64,000 nucleotides of DNA. Source: Heterobasidion occidentale (taxonomy: Eukaryota > Basidiomycota > Agaricomycetes > Russulales > Bondarzewiaceae). The position numbers and the translations under genes are program-made. Below, piece after piece: positions 24,251 to 36,850 of the stretch. Under the pieces are notes generated by a model. The model did no database searches. It saw only the letters and a list, made by a program, of their open reading frames with translations, and had not been told where the DNA came from. Numbering within the stretch: the stretch's first letter is position 1; each line of letters begins with the position of its first letter. The stretch lies in the NCBI GenBank assembly GCA_039111635.1, contig JBCAQO010000001.1, forward strand, positions 2,542,001 to 2,606,000. Reading direction: 5' to 3'.

Positions 24251-26374
24251 TCACGATGTAGACTGTTTGGATTTTTCCTCTCGTTTCTTGGCCGATTGTA
24301 GGGACTTTTTCCGCTCTGCGAGTTTTACGTTCTAGAGGAATCAAGTACGGTCAATAACATGCGTTCGTGATTATCAAAAAAGGACCATACCTCCGCAGCG
24401 CGTTTGTTCTGGCTGTACTTCATCTTCTCGTACAGCTTCCGCTGTTTGTTGCTCATCATCATTTTGTTCATGTCCTGTTCAGCATCGACTGCTCCCGGCG
24501 CCTGTACCTTTTTCGCCTTCTTTTGTGACTTGATCACCTCTTTCTCAAACGTCCCGTAGTCCACGCCGGCAGCTTCCGCCGCCAGTTCCGCCGCACGGAG
24601 AGCACCAATATCATCGGTTGCAGCCGCCGCAACCTTGAGGGCAGCCGTCTCCTTCGCTTCCTTGGCTGTCTCTTCGTTGCTGTCCTCCACCTCCTGCTGC
24701 TCATCTTCGGCTACGCTGGCTGCTTCGCTGGCGTCCTCCTCGTCGCCATCCACAGCCATAGGATCATAAGCACCCTGCTGCTCACCGAAAGGACTCAGAT
24801 GAGGAGGCAAAATCTTGCCCTGTGCGTATGGTTCCTCCAGTAGAATCTTCCCCGCATTGATGCAGTCCACGACCCACTGAGGCTGCACATACTTGCGTCG
24901 GCGCCGACGTTCGCGCTCGTCGTCCGTCTCGTTTGATCTCTCCACAATTGGCCGATCAATAATGACATGTGTTATCGAGTCGTTGGTCTCATCGTATGGC
25001 GAACCCCCTCCGGATGATGCTGGCCAACCGATGGACCCCCCAAATGAACGGACGATGAATTCGAAAATAGGACGAGGTGACTCGCGGGACAAGAAGAAGA
25101 CAAATGGTGCAAAGAGTTTGGATGGTTGCGATTGCGGCAGTGTGGAGAGTGTGTGGAGTGTTGGCAGAGCGGGAGTGGCGTCGTCAGGATGCGATGCAGA
25201 CGGTCGTGATACAAAATCCTCGTCAACTTCCTCTTGTATCGATTCGACGACGGGCATTTCTACGTCAACAACATCTGATGTTGTGAGTGCTGAAGATATT
25301 ATCTTGATTGTCTGTCGTACGTCTTTGCTCGAGATTTTCTTGCCATCAACCTCCACGGTCTTTTGTTTTGGAGCAGGAGCAGGCACGGCGTTGTGCGTAG
25401 CGTCCTGCAAGCTGAAGGCCCCAACACCTGCAGCGGCCTCCTCCTTTGTAACGTCTAATGGCGGAGGGTAGACGAGACTGACGTCAGTATACAGCTTGAA
25501 GAAGACGAATCCAAGTAATGTCTGGTATAGCTCCAGGAAGGTGAGCATAACACGGACATCGACGTCGGAAGGAACCTTATGAGAGGGATAGTTATTTGAG
25601 TGTAAGTCGCAAAGCATACTGAGCGCCTACATTTTGAGTAAATTGGTATGGCACTAGCCAAGTGACAGTTTGATCCATAACTTCAGCCTGGTAATACACG
25701 CCCTTGATTGAGAGGAAAAGTCTTCGCAGCGAATGAGTGTGCATGACATATAGTTGCCATTCCGCGGCAAGGCGTGAGCAATTTTCGATGAGGGCGGGCG
25801 GGACACGGGAGTTTGAAGGAAGAGAAGCGAAGAGAAAGATCATACAAAGCGCATCGTCGATATCTCGGACAGCGTCGATAAATGTAGGGTACCTAGACAT
25901 GCTCAGCCGTTATGAACAATTCCCGAACTCCAAACTGGGGAAGACGCACCTCTCCTTGATGATATGGTCTAATCGGTAAACTGGCTTGTGGTCATCGAGA
26001 CTTTTAGCACTACTCCACTCCCCTCTTCCCAAGGCGCGAGCCAATCGTTTTGCGAAAGCCTTATGCTCGCGAAGTTTCTCCAGCACCGGCTCATGGTGCA
26101 GGTATGCAATGTCCTTTGTATAGTAAAATGATGTCGGCGCGGACGAGCCCTTGTTTGCACGCTTCTTGTGACGAGGTTCACGCGGAAATATACCTGCATA
26201 TTGAAGGAAATGTTATTGCAAGCAGCCGGCAGAGCTACACGGATCGCACATACCTTTGAGGATACATAACCGCCTGAAGTCCGCCAGTGAACACTGGAGC
26301 TTTTTGATCGCCATGGAGCGAGTGATGTAGGCTTTGGCAGCGCCAGCCTTGCCTTTTTGCCTTAAACGACCCAT
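24251..26374 (-). CDS. NOP7: Pescadillo homologue, ribosome biogenesis factor Nop7
   Basis: Five exons, 26374-26254, 26193-25950, 25892-25631, 25575-24391 and 24331-24251, give 630 residues in frame. The N-terminal pescadillo domain starts [19 protein letters not shown] and includes [19 protein letters not shown] and [24 protein letters not shown] domain follows ([16 protein letters not shown] to [16 protein letters not shown]). The tail has an acidic stretch and a Lys-rich coiled-coil ending ([19 protein letters not shown]). In yeast Nop7 works with Erb1 and Ytm1 in 60S subunit maturation in the nucleolus. The gene is divergent from SmD2, 276 bp away. Confidence 0.96.
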
Positions 26375-26650
26375 TTTTTGGTATCTGTGAGAGGGAAGTG
26401 GAGTTGAAGGTAGTGAAAGTAAAGCCAAGTACTTGAGCAAAAGCAGAAGCGCAGACTCTGTTTCCTAGATCCTTGGCGGAAGCGAGCGAGCGGGGTCTGA
26501 TTCTGCCGGGGCTGAGATACAGGCCTGCGTCTATGTGATAGGACCGGCGGCTGCGGCATGCTCAGAGATCGCACTCCGACAAACTTTTCCTTCAGCAGCC
26601 CTCAACATCGCCACACGAATCCGAGACGAATATCTTGACCCTCTGCGACA

Positions 26651-27263
26651 ATGAGGTACTATCCCCTTGCTCCTTTCAACCGTAGATCGCGCTAAATCAG
26701 GATGCTCACAGTCAGTACGTTCATATACCGAAGTCCGAGCTCGATGAGGCGCAGTTGCGGCAGCTGGAGGAGCATGAGATCAGCCAAGGACCACTGTCGG
26801 TGCTGCAACAAGCCGTCAGAAACCACACACAAGTCTTGATTTCCCTCCGAAACAACAAGAAGCTTCTTGCACGCGTCAAGGCCTTTGATAGGCACAGTAA
26901 CATGGTGCGTGCCTTTCTGACCACTTTTGGATCCAATGGACTCATACGTATAACTATCAGGTCCTCGAGAATGTCAAGGAGGTGTGTGTGTGTGTATCGA
27001 ATAATATGAGCTACGGCTGAGACGCGTTTTAGATGTGGACCGAAGTTCCAAAAGGAAAGAACAAGAAGCCTGTGAACAAGGATCGGTTCATTAGCAAGTT
27101 GTTCCTAAGGTCAGTATTCACAGAGTATAGTCTTGGCCGTACACACTCATGACCTTTTCTTTCAGAGGCGATTCCGTAATTCTGAGTGAGCATTCATCGA
27201 TCATCACACATAATCTCATCGGGTTTTCCTGACATTCTTTTAGTTCTGCGGAATCAGGCGTGA
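26651..27263 (+). CDS. SMD2: Small nuclear ribonucleoprotein Sm D2
   Basis: Six exons, 26651-26655, 26712-26904, 26961-26981, 27033-27109, 27166-27185 and 27244-27263, give 111 residues. The Sm fold is clear: [20 protein letters not shown], then [20 protein letters not shown] (Sm1) and [19 protein letters not shown] (Sm2). SmD2 is part of the heptameric Sm ring on U1, U2, U4 and U5 snRNAs. The first coding exon is only five bases (ATGAG), and four of the six exons are shorter than 25 nt. The start is fixed by the splice that yields [14 protein letters not shown]. Confidence 0.95.
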
Positions 27264-27843
27264 GCTTCGCGTGCCCACTGTCACCTGGAGACACACTCTC
27301 TTGCAATCTTTTCTCTCGACGACCACCAAAATTTGAGTCTTTTACGTTCCCGGTCACCCTTCTGTGTCTGAGAATGCTTGTCATTGGCACAAGCACGGCT
27401 GGTTATTTTTGAAACATGTATGTAAAACAGCATAACAACCCTTCACCATGCAGCCTTGATATCATTGACAATCAAGTACGGCATGAATACAGTCAACTTT
27501 TCTACACGCTAATCATGCGTCAATTACGATGGCAAATGACGATGGCCTACCCGTAAACGAGAAGCAATTTAGTGACATCGATCATTGTACAAATTCAGTG
27601 CGACTCTCCGGAATCCCAACGCACCTGGATTGGAACTGACGTCAAAAGTCTCAACAAAGGCCGACATTTACCATTGCGAAGAAATGTAGTTCGGCTTTGA
27701 CTATACCATCGCAGTTTCCGCGAAATGGGCTGGTATACATACGTCAGAGGACCACTTTTAGTTGCGCGTACCTGATGAAGAAAGAGTTCCAGATATACGT
27801 TGCAGTGGAAAGAAGACATTACGCACTGAACCCGAGTATATCA
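27264..27843. other. Convergent 3' region between SmD2 and the LYR protein gene
   Basis: This is 580 bases between converging genes with no supported gene. A palindromic TGACGTCA lies at 27637-27644, but far from any promoter. Confidence 0.5.
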
Positions 27844-28190
27844 TCAGCGAGACGCAGGAAAGTAGTGTTTCATGTCACGGCGACCTGCCTTCAAGGCATC
27901 CTCAATAGCTGCCTGAGAATGCATAGGATGATCAAAAGCTGAGACAAATAAGGCGTAGCCAGTACCACGTCCTGAAGATGACGTTTCCGCTCAAATTCAC
28001 CACGGATCCAAGCGATGGTCTCCTTCCTGGCTACGACATCAGGAATCGCTGGTGAACTTATGATAAGGCCCGACGGTTGAAGCAGTGAACATGAAAGCGA
28101 ATAGTTACATCGGGAGGCGCGGATGGCGGAACGGAACAGATCGAGGGCTTGCTGCTTCAGAATAAAATGCTTGAGGGTGGGCTGGTGCAT
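27844..28190 (-). CDS. LYRM2: LYR-motif protein, LYRM2-like
   Basis: Three exons, 28190-28109, 28048-27969 (or 27966) and 27912-27844, give 76 or 77 residues; both donor choices stay in frame. The sequence has KHFILKQQALDLFRSAIRAS, where LFR takes the place of the Leu-Tyr-Arg motif. PDVVARKETIAWIRGEFER and a final helix IEDALKAGRRDMKHYF follow, the three-helix pattern of Complex1_LYR proteins. LYRM2-type proteins are small mitochondrial matrix factors linked to complex I and the acyl carrier protein; that role is inferred from family. It is divergent from the 28409 gene. Confidence 0.8.
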
Positions 28191-28408
28191 TCCCGCAGGT
28201 GATGCGTGCGAGGAGCTGATGCGGGTGCAGGAGAGTGCAGAAAGCGATATTGAGGGCAAGAGAGAGGAGAAGAGAATGTCCGATTCTGGCAATTTGGGTG
28301 AGCCGGTAGTGTGACAGGGCGCTTGCACCCTTGTCGTCCTGCCTTCACGGGTCCTCCCAAACTCAAAACCTCCATCGCCTCCCCTCTTCCTCTTGTCCCT
28401 TCCCTGCC

Positions 28409-31400
28409 ATGTCTCCAGCCCACAGTAACGATCTCGCAGCCCCATCCGTGCCCACGTCGTTGCCAGCTGCTGGTGATGGCGTGGCCGATAAAGTCGCTGA
28501 CGCAATGGAAAAAGTCTCAATTCAGGACGAACAACACACACACGAATCCCTCTCCGGCGGCCCTCCCCAACCCGTTCGCCCTTTTATCACCTACAGTCGT
28601 GCTCAATGCCTTGCTTTGCACAAGTCTCCCCTGGTGAGGCTACCTGACGGCATGCCACCGTTAAAGGACTGGTTCGGGTACGTGACTATGTATGTTACAG
28701 ACCACGTAGGTAACACATCTCTGTAGGGACTGGAATGAACAGGTATCCAGCAAAAAGGAACCAGAACCTTCTACGGCACCTAGCACCGCTAGGGATAGGC
28801 GGTGAGTCACGTCCGGCTCCCAACATGACTGTAGCTTAAGCGGCCCCCTTTCAGCTTTCGTCGTGATCAGGAAGATGGAGGTAAGCCTGTTCACACTAAC
28901 GGAGCACGGGATCAACTAACATACACTCATTGAACATCTGTAGAACCTCTTCCCCGCGCAACCTTCCGCTCAGGTCTTTCTCAGCCTTCTCAGATGGGCA
29001 ATTTCAAGCACCAATCCATTCGGACTACGGATCGAGACCGAGACCGAGATGGAGACAAAGACAGAGAACGGGACAGAGACAAAGAAGGGCATGAGAGGTT
29101 GCGAAGTGTACGTTGCGCACAGTGTCCCGGCAAGGAGATGCCTAACTTCGATGCAGCTTTCGGACAAGTACGATCGCGACCGGCTTGGCCTTCCTACTAC
29201 CGCTGCCAATTTACGAACGCGAGAAAGAGACTCTGCCCCTCATTTGACCCCGGGTACGAGTAAGCTAGCTGCCCAAAGCCCTCTTGGGCCAGGGGCGGCA
29301 CGTAGGGCTGATGGGCGAGAAGCACCGAGGCGGAAGCTCGAAACGAGTGAAGACTGGCGAAGAGGTACGTCATTCTCACACATTGTCGACGGTTTCTCAT
29401 TCTGACTGCTGTCTGTCAGGTCGCGACGATCGTAAGTTTGCTTGCCTATAATTAGAGTCTTCATATTGTGATTCATCGTCCCGCTAACGTGTGTCCTCTA
29501 TTTGTAGGGGCGGACGGGCTGCGCAGAGATCGTGACGACCGTGATCGACCACGTTCCCGTGTTCGTGACTCGTCGAGAAACCGTCGTGACCCTTCTCCCC
29601 TTCGACGAGACCGTGATCGCGAAGACCGAGACCGTTACCGAGGCCGAGACAATGATGATCATCCACGACGCAAAGAAACCAAAGATGATCCTCCTCGACG
29701 CGACAGAGATCACGATCGTGAGACCACTGATGATACTAGGCGTTGGAGGGATGATGGGAAGCGAGAAGAGAGACTGGCCAGGCGCGAGAGAGACAAGGAC
29801 AAGGATAAGGGAAATGGCGCAGGAGGCGAAGCAGCTTGGGATCACGACAGGCCGCGCGACCGTGACCGCTGGAACATCGTTGACGACCGGGAAGGTCGCG
29901 CAAAGCGACAAGGTGGTCGGGAAAGACGTGCTGCTAGTCGAGAAGACCGAGACAAGGACGAGCGCAGAGACAAGGATCGGGAGCGAGAGAAGGAGAAGGA
30001 GCCTGCTTGGATGGACACCTACATCCCTGCCAGCAACTCATCTGGCGGAATTCTAGGAGGCAAGTTGGCGGACGGAGAGCTTGACAGCATTCAGACCTGG
30101 AAAAAAGGAATGAAGGAGAAAGAGCAGAAGGAGAAATTGAGCGAGGTTGGCAAGGGGCAAGCAGAGGGCGATTCGAATGAGCCCGGAAAGTCTGAGACCA
30201 CGGCTACGACGGCTCCCCAGATGGACGAAATCCAGCTGTTCAAGATGCTGATGAGGCGTGAGGATGATAAGAAGAAGTTGGACGCTGGTTCAGAGGGCCC
30301 TGCAGACACCCCCGTGGCCTCCTCCCCCGCTCCAGATCCTCTTTTTGTGGCACTTGCTAAGGCAAAGGAGCAACCTGGGCGTTCAGGAACCTCCATCGGT
30401 AAGCACCACTTCCTAAATTCGACAAGTTTCGTGGCCTCACCCAAGCCCCGAATTAGCTAAAGACGCTTTTGAACGTGATACTGTTTCCACTGCTACGCAC
30501 GGCCAATCTCACGCTTCAACCCTACCTCAACCTTCAAACAGTCCCGCACCACATTTCACTCCCGAATCGCCTTCCGACGGCCGTCGAACATTGCTCTCCA
30601 TCGTCACCCCTTCTACGGCAGACCACGCCCCTCCTGGTGCACCCAAGCCATCGACGCCCTTGGAGTCACCACAGGTCGTCGGCTCTCGTTTCTTCCCTAA
30701 CCCTTCCCCGTCCGAAGGCTCATCGGTCCAGAACCAGCTTATGGAAAAAACCGCGAGCGGTCTGATCAAGTCGCCTATCCCTGCGCAGTTCAATCCTCCT
30801 CCGGGTTCTCGTCTTCTTTCCTTTGGTTCTCGTACGCCTTCGGTCACGAGTTCGGCTAAGGGTCTTGCCTCTGTGAATCCTCCACCAGGCCTTTCGCAAC
30901 CTCCTCAGCAACAGCCTGGCATGCACTCGTTAACCTCGAGCCCATTCTCGTCTGACATCTCCCGTATGGGATCTGAAAACGATATGCTCAACGGTTCGAT
31001 GAGAGGTCCTACCATTGATATATCCCGTTCTCAGCGTGGCTTCTCTCCCTTTGATCACCAAGCGAGGTCTTCATACTCACTAGAAGATCAAGAAGCATAT
31101 GCTCACGCGGAGGCATTAAGGCGGCAGTCGGTGGTTTCAATGGGCGAGCGCTCACAGTTCGGTATCCCGTCTGAGTCTGCATCTCCGTATTCCGACTTGA
31201 GCGGGGTCAATCCTATGACGGGTCAAGGTCTTCGCCTAGCTAATCACAGTCCATCCTTTGACGGCCCGCTCTCTTCCAATGGTCCCGGCGGATCTCAATA
31301 TCCTCAACCAAAGGGCAGTCGGTTTGCCAAATTCTTCGATGGCAAGACACGGGACGCGCAGGCCTCAGGTATGGTAAAGGGGCAAAATATCATAGGTCAT

Positions 31401-32593
31401 TCATCCCCGTCGCCTCTGGCAGTTCGGCGGCACGAAACAGGAAGCACAAACGATATTTTCAATGTCGCTAACGGCGATGGCAGGACCATGGAGGACATCT
31501 TTGCGATGTTGCAGAGCTCTACACAGGTATTTGTGCTCTCCTTTTGATGTCGTTTCATTCTTCGTGAATTGATTGTTTGCGACAGGGTCAACGACTGAAC
31601 AATGTCAACACTCTCAACCAGCTGTCGTCTGTCAATAATGGCTCATACGGGCAGGCGCCATCGAACATGCATACAGTGCATCATCCACAGCAGAATTTTA
31701 CTCCTGCTCGTAACCTTGATGTCCTCTATGACAACCGCCTCGACGATCGCAATTTTGTCCCAGATGGTATGGTCCCTGGTTTACGCTCAATCCCTCCACC
31801 GAGAAGAGAGAACCTCTTCCATGACCAAATCGATGACTCTATGGCATTCAGCGTTCACTCGCGTCTGCAGCCTCAGCGCAACATGGATCAGATGTACCCG
31901 AGCCCTAGCCAGATGCAATCCTTGTACTTACACCAGGCAAGCAATCAGCGTAATGCTGGTCTACCTCCTCAACAACCTTTCCGCAACGGAACTTCGCCGA
32001 TCCCCGTGCAGAACCCGCAGTTGCAAGTCCTTCCTCAGCAACGATTACCCCCTGGTTTGGCGAATCTCGGTGGGCGTCCACCTCACGAGCCTTCACAGTT
32101 CTTGGGCTCGCCCATGGGAATGTCGTCGGGCGGTATTCCTGGCAATGGTCCCACCCCACCCTTCAACAACTTCTCCGGGAATGCCGGCTATTCCGCTGGC
32201 CCGCAGATGCGTGGACCTCCGCCAGGCCCTCATCAACTGCAGAACCCGCTTGGCCACAACCCCATGGTGGGACTCGGACACCCGAACAAAATGGACCTTC
32301 GTGGTGGGCCGGCACAGGCTCAACTACTCGGAATGGGTGGCGGCGTTGTCGTTGGCGGTGGTCTTCGTGGTCCCGGAAGTGGATTTGGGCCTCAGCAGGG
32401 CCCCAATGCTCAGTTGCAGGCCCAGCACCAAGCTCAGCAGTTGACGATGCGACAGCAGCAACAGCAGCTCCCGCCGCACATGATGCCTCACCTCCTACCC
32501 CCGCATCTTCAGCAGCAAGGCCCGCCTGGTGCGACCAGCCAGCCTGCTCATGATATCATGGCTCTGTTGATGGGTGGCCCTCCACGTAACTGA
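28409..32593 (+). CDS. Large RD/RE-repeat and Gln/Pro-rich protein, candidate eIF4E-binding (4E-T-like) repressor
   Basis: At least eight exons join in frame from the ATG at 28409 to the stop at 32593, well over 1,000 residues. The N-terminus has FITYSRAQCLALHKSP followed by LKDWFGDWNEQ, which resembles the eIF4E-binding segment of 4E-T proteins (consensus Y-x4-L-hydrophobic, here with Cys in the Leu place). A long run of alternating Arg/Asp and Arg/Glu (about 29030-30000) follows. Then come a segment SRFAKFFDGKTRDAQ and DIFAMLQSSTQ, and a Pro/Gln/Gly/Met-rich C-terminus ending DIMALLMGGPPRN. 4E-T proteins repress translation and aid mRNA decay in P-bodies. The identification is by arrangement and short motifs only; an SR/RD-type splicing factor is the alternative. 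Confidence 0.55.
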
Positions 32594-35500
32594 GCGCACG
32601 CGCCCAGTTATTTGAATATTGTTCGCTCTACTTCATCGCTCATCCTCGCCCATTGGACTGCGCAGACGCACTTTCGCGCTCGCGGGTGTAGATTATTTGT
32701 CTTCCTTTCGTTTCGTCATTTTTTGTCTTGTTTACTGCTTTCCTTTCCTTTTCTCTCTCTCATTCAGTATACTCTCGTCTTTAACAGTGCAATGGTGGTT
32801 CATCGGTCTGTTTCCTTTTTTGTTACGCATATCACACCCTTTCCCCGTATCTCCTGATTGTAAGAATCGCAAGCCTTAATGAGACACGATGGACATTGGC
32901 GGCTAGATGCTGCATGTACATTTAAAATCCCAGAGTAGTATTATATTACGTGGCGATATGGGGACAGTTAGTAGTCCTAATTTTTGTTGGCATACTTGGC
33001 AAATGTCTGCCTATGCCTCGATCCTGGTTGAGACCGATGTGTCGCGGCGGTGCTTTTATGCGATTTTTGCGGGCGTTGGCATGATGCATTCCGGCGACAA
33101 GGGTCTCCTCACGCGTCAATCACGGTGCGTTCACACGAGAACAGAAACGCAAAGTCACCTGGCTGTTCGCAAATAGGAGCATAACCCCCCACAATCGACG
33201 TCAGCCCAAAAGGAATCATCAAGGAGATCATTCAAAGAGTGATAGACTGGAAGGTCGAAGGCGCGAAGGGGGCCGGAAGGCGCTCTCTGCTGTACAAATC
33301 TGGGCATTCCGGGTTTGGAAATGACAACGGGCTACGATCGATGCTCGTTGAGGAGAAAGGTAAAGCCTGAACTGCATTGGTGTGGAGCTCGAGGGCGGGA
33401 ATCCGTGTACTGGTTCGCGCAGGGATGATAGAGTTCTGGAAAGCAAGGCAGTCGTTGTTTTTCTGTATAGCCCATAGTTACTTTGTCTGCATATGGTAAG
33501 TTGTTGCCAGCGATGGAGAGAGTTGTCGCACCAGCGCGTCGGGGCTCCCATCGGGAGTGCAGATCTCAGATTCCCTGTTCCGCGGGGCGGCTCGGCCGAG
33601 TGCGTCCGCATACGGTTAAAGCATGCCCCCACAGGCACTCGCCTGTCCCAGCTTACGCTCGCCACGTCAACACGTTTTACCAAAACAGCAGCCCACATCG
33701 TCCCACATCTCCAGCCTCCCCCTGTGTAAGTACGCGACGGCTGCTGCGCCTCGCTCTCGAGAAGGAAGGGACAATACGAGCATCTCGAGATACGATCGCT
33801 CGCGTGCTGCGGTCGCGACCGATAGCGCCCAATTCTGAGACTCGTCAGGCTCGGATTGCGCGCGGTGCATGCACCGAGAAGTTGCGTCGATTCCCTGATA
33901 GGCGCCGTGGAGACGTGAGAACTCGCGCGATGCTCGTGAGCTCCCTCTGGCCTGTCCGGTCGACTGCTCCCTTTAGGCCTTCAGGCCTTCGGGCATATGA
34001 TACCGCCAAGATAGCCTGTTTCTCACCTCTTCGTCGCTCTAGAGGGCGTCCGTCGCCCACGACTCGCCTTCCACCTCCCCCGAGCGTACCTTCTGCCTCC
34101 ATGCTCTGCACCCGGTCCTCAGAACGCGGCTGTCGATTCGCTCTTATACAGTGTCCGAAGATCGATGTGAACCGTGCTACGCGGGGTCGGCACCACGTGT
34201 ACTTATCCGGAGCCAAGCGGAGGCTTCGGGACCGCCCTGCACCACATTTGAACCGACTCGGACGGCGCTAGTCTGGTCTGCCCCTTCCATCGCTACGCTC
34301 TCGCCACCGTGATCTGCGTGCCTTTGCGGGCGTTGTCCGCGGTTCACGACGAATCGGCTGCCAAGGACAGGTTCGAGCCATGCTCGGAAACCCAGGGAAT
34401 TTTGCAACCCATTTTCAAGTCGCGGATAAGTGGGTAGCCTCTGTATCCGTCGGGAACAAGCCTGTTCGGCTCCTCCATGCTATGAATACGACGGCCGCTG
34501 CCAAGGAGCTCCGCGTACGTCAGATCTGTGAGTGAGTATGGAAGTAAGCCTTAGTGGGGCGATGATGGCTGATAAGACGTGATTGATGGGAGGGCATTGG
34601 GTGGGTCAAAAGGAAGGTGGCGGGTTGCGAAGAAAGGCATGTAATAATACGCAGATTTGGTCCGGAAGCCCTAGATTATCGGTCCATGGGACTTACTTGC
34701 CATCTATAAATCGAAATGAACTGCTGTCGGCTGAAATCGTGCACACCAAGCTGATGCTAACGTCTCGATAAGTAGGCAGACCCGAAGATCTGGACCGCCT
34801 GGATGCCGGATCGCAAGCGCCAGTGGTTTGGTCTCGACTCGACTTGCGAGATGCGTCTAGCTTGCGGACTGGTTGTTCATACGTTCATAAGTGTCTTGCA
34901 GACACTTACATAGACAGAGCTGAACGTCTTTTCTAAGAGAGACGGAGGACGCGCTGAACACGAGGCCACGCGACAACAGATTCAGCTTGACGTTACGTGA
35001 GTATCACACGCATTATGGGCGAATCACTGACGAGACTCTGCGGCCTGCCGAAAGGCAGAAAACGTGGTGTTATAATTTCTCATGTACATACTTAGGGGTA
35101 ATATCACCGGTTAGCACATCTTGCATTGTCAACAAAACACGCCCTTCGCGCATTGCAGGACCCATCCGTCTTCAAAGGCAGCGTCGGCGATATTCAACTC
35201 GTTTTCCTCACCACCCCGACCTTTACCTGCTCCCTTCGGTATTGCGGGGTCGGCACCGTGACCGCCCAGCATCGCTGCTCGGGACCCTTCACTCTGCGGC
35301 CTTAAGCTCTCGGCTCTTCCGCCCTAGACAGACAGCTCACCCAGTCATTCATTCGTTCATCCGTTCGACCTCGATCCTTTCGCATTCCACCAGCTAATAC
35401 AGCAAGCTTACTACTTACACCGTGGCCATCGTCTAATCCGTCCGACCGTCGTCGAGACCCGCCCGTCGTTTCCCTCGCTATCTATCGGAACCCCTGCTGT

Positions 35501-36850
35501 AAGCCTTGGCCTACTGCCCAACACAACGTTGCGAGAGTGAGCTGATACGCTGTCTGCCACGGGATTTTCAGACGGAAGCTTAGAGCTGCCCGATTGTGTC
35601 GCAGGTGAGAACATTGTCGGCATTGTTGTGGGTCGCGAACTTGAGTTGACGAAGGCTTTACGTGCTGCTGTGGATGGACAGAACTCACTGCAGCGTACTG
35701 GAGCAAAGCAACATCTGGTGAGGCATGTCCTACGTCATAAGCGCTCTTGCCGATGTCGAGAAACGTGGGGGTGTGGGAAAGCCGTAAATGGAATTGGGTG
35801 CGGGCCGATGGCCGATCGTCATCGAGCGCGGTGTCGGGGAGGATTTGCGATCGCGACGATGCGTGCATCATCGGTGGTATATGGCTCTGTAGCATAGAGG
35901 CCCCCCACGTGCCGTGTGTGTGCTGCGTCATTGTGCAGAGGAGGCGAGAGAGACGGGCGCCTGCAGATAGGATCAGATGAGGAGAGATGCGGGTGCGATT
36001 AGACATCGATGACAGGGTCGGGCTGCGGCCGGGACGAAGGGCCCTTTCACAATTTGAAGGGGGCTGAGTGCATGTTTTTCGGCCTTTCACACTGCTCGTT
36101 TCGACCATGTTACGACCACACGAGGGAGCCCGGCTTTCCGGCGCGCTTATATTTCTTTTGTTGGGCACGTTTTCGCTGGTTTCTCTCTCACTCGCATTGC
36201 CCTCGTCGTCTCCGACGTGGGCTTCTTCTCTTTTCCTGTCTCCATATCTTTCACGACTTTGTACGCTGACCACAACGACTCCCGCCCTGGATCACGTCCA
36301 GACCAGCACCCGTCCCTGTCCCTGTCCCCGTTCCCGCCGCCGCTGCCGCCGCCGCCGCCCCGCCCTGCCGTGTGTCGACTTTGCCATCGCACATACGCCA
36401 GCCCACTGCTCCTCGTCCTTTTTTGGCGAATTTGACGCTCGACCGACCCCAAAACCGAAGAGCCCGCGTATCCTACGTTTGGTGAGTGCTGTTGGTCTAG
36501 TGATGCCCCGCGATCGTCTCAAGTGCCACTGCCGTCTCGATGTGGCGTCTCGTCTTGGAGGGTCGCCCAAGAGCTCCCCCTCCTCTTCCCCCCTCTGCTT
36601 TGGGTCATGGCTTGTCCATTTATGTCCGTGGCCCATGGTCCTCGCCGGTTCCCGTTCTTGTTCCTTCCCTCTATCTTGTCCCTTGCGTCCCCTGCGACGA
36701 GCGCGATAGCCTTGCACCATGTCTCTCCCTCCTGTCGTCGCATGCGCTAACCCTCTCTCTTCCACCCCCCCTCTCTCTCATCGACCCCCTACCTCTAGCC
36801 CTCTCCCGCTTCAACCTCAATCCGCCCTCGTCTCCCTTACCGCACCCAAC
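32594..36850. other. 4.2-kb gene-poor region upstream of the cyclin gene
   Basis: No exon chain or domain is recognisable in either strand. The longest open frames (33483-34271 plus, 35482-36273 minus, 36068-36709 plus) have random-looking composition and lack splice partners. The last 800 bases are strongly C/T-rich on the plus strand, as in long fungal 5' leaders. A single MCB-like ACGCGT lies at 33111-33116. The stretch probably combines the 3' end of the upstream gene with a long cyclin promoter and leader, but a fast-evolving gene or RNA could be hidden. Confidence 0.5.

Noticed and set aside
27637..27644. Palindromic TGACGTCA as a CRE
   Set aside because: It sits between two converging 3' ends, away from any promoter, and an 8-mer is expected by chance in 64 kb about once.
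33483..34271. 262-codon plus-strand open frame in the gene-poor region
   Set aside because: The composition is Arg/Pro/Ser-rich and random-looking, there is no ATG context, domain or splice partner, and the GC-rich stretch favours long chance frames.
35482..36273. 263-codon minus-strand open frame upstream of the cyclin
   Set aside because: It has no recognisable motif, its hydrophobicity pattern is unstructured, and it overlaps C/T-rich leader-like sequence.
36068..36709. 213-codon plus-strand frame with a hydrophobic start
   Set aside because: It begins like a signal peptide, but the rest follows the C/T-rich bias of the DNA (runs of Arg, Pro, Cys, Ser). It is more likely a chance frame in the cyclin leader.
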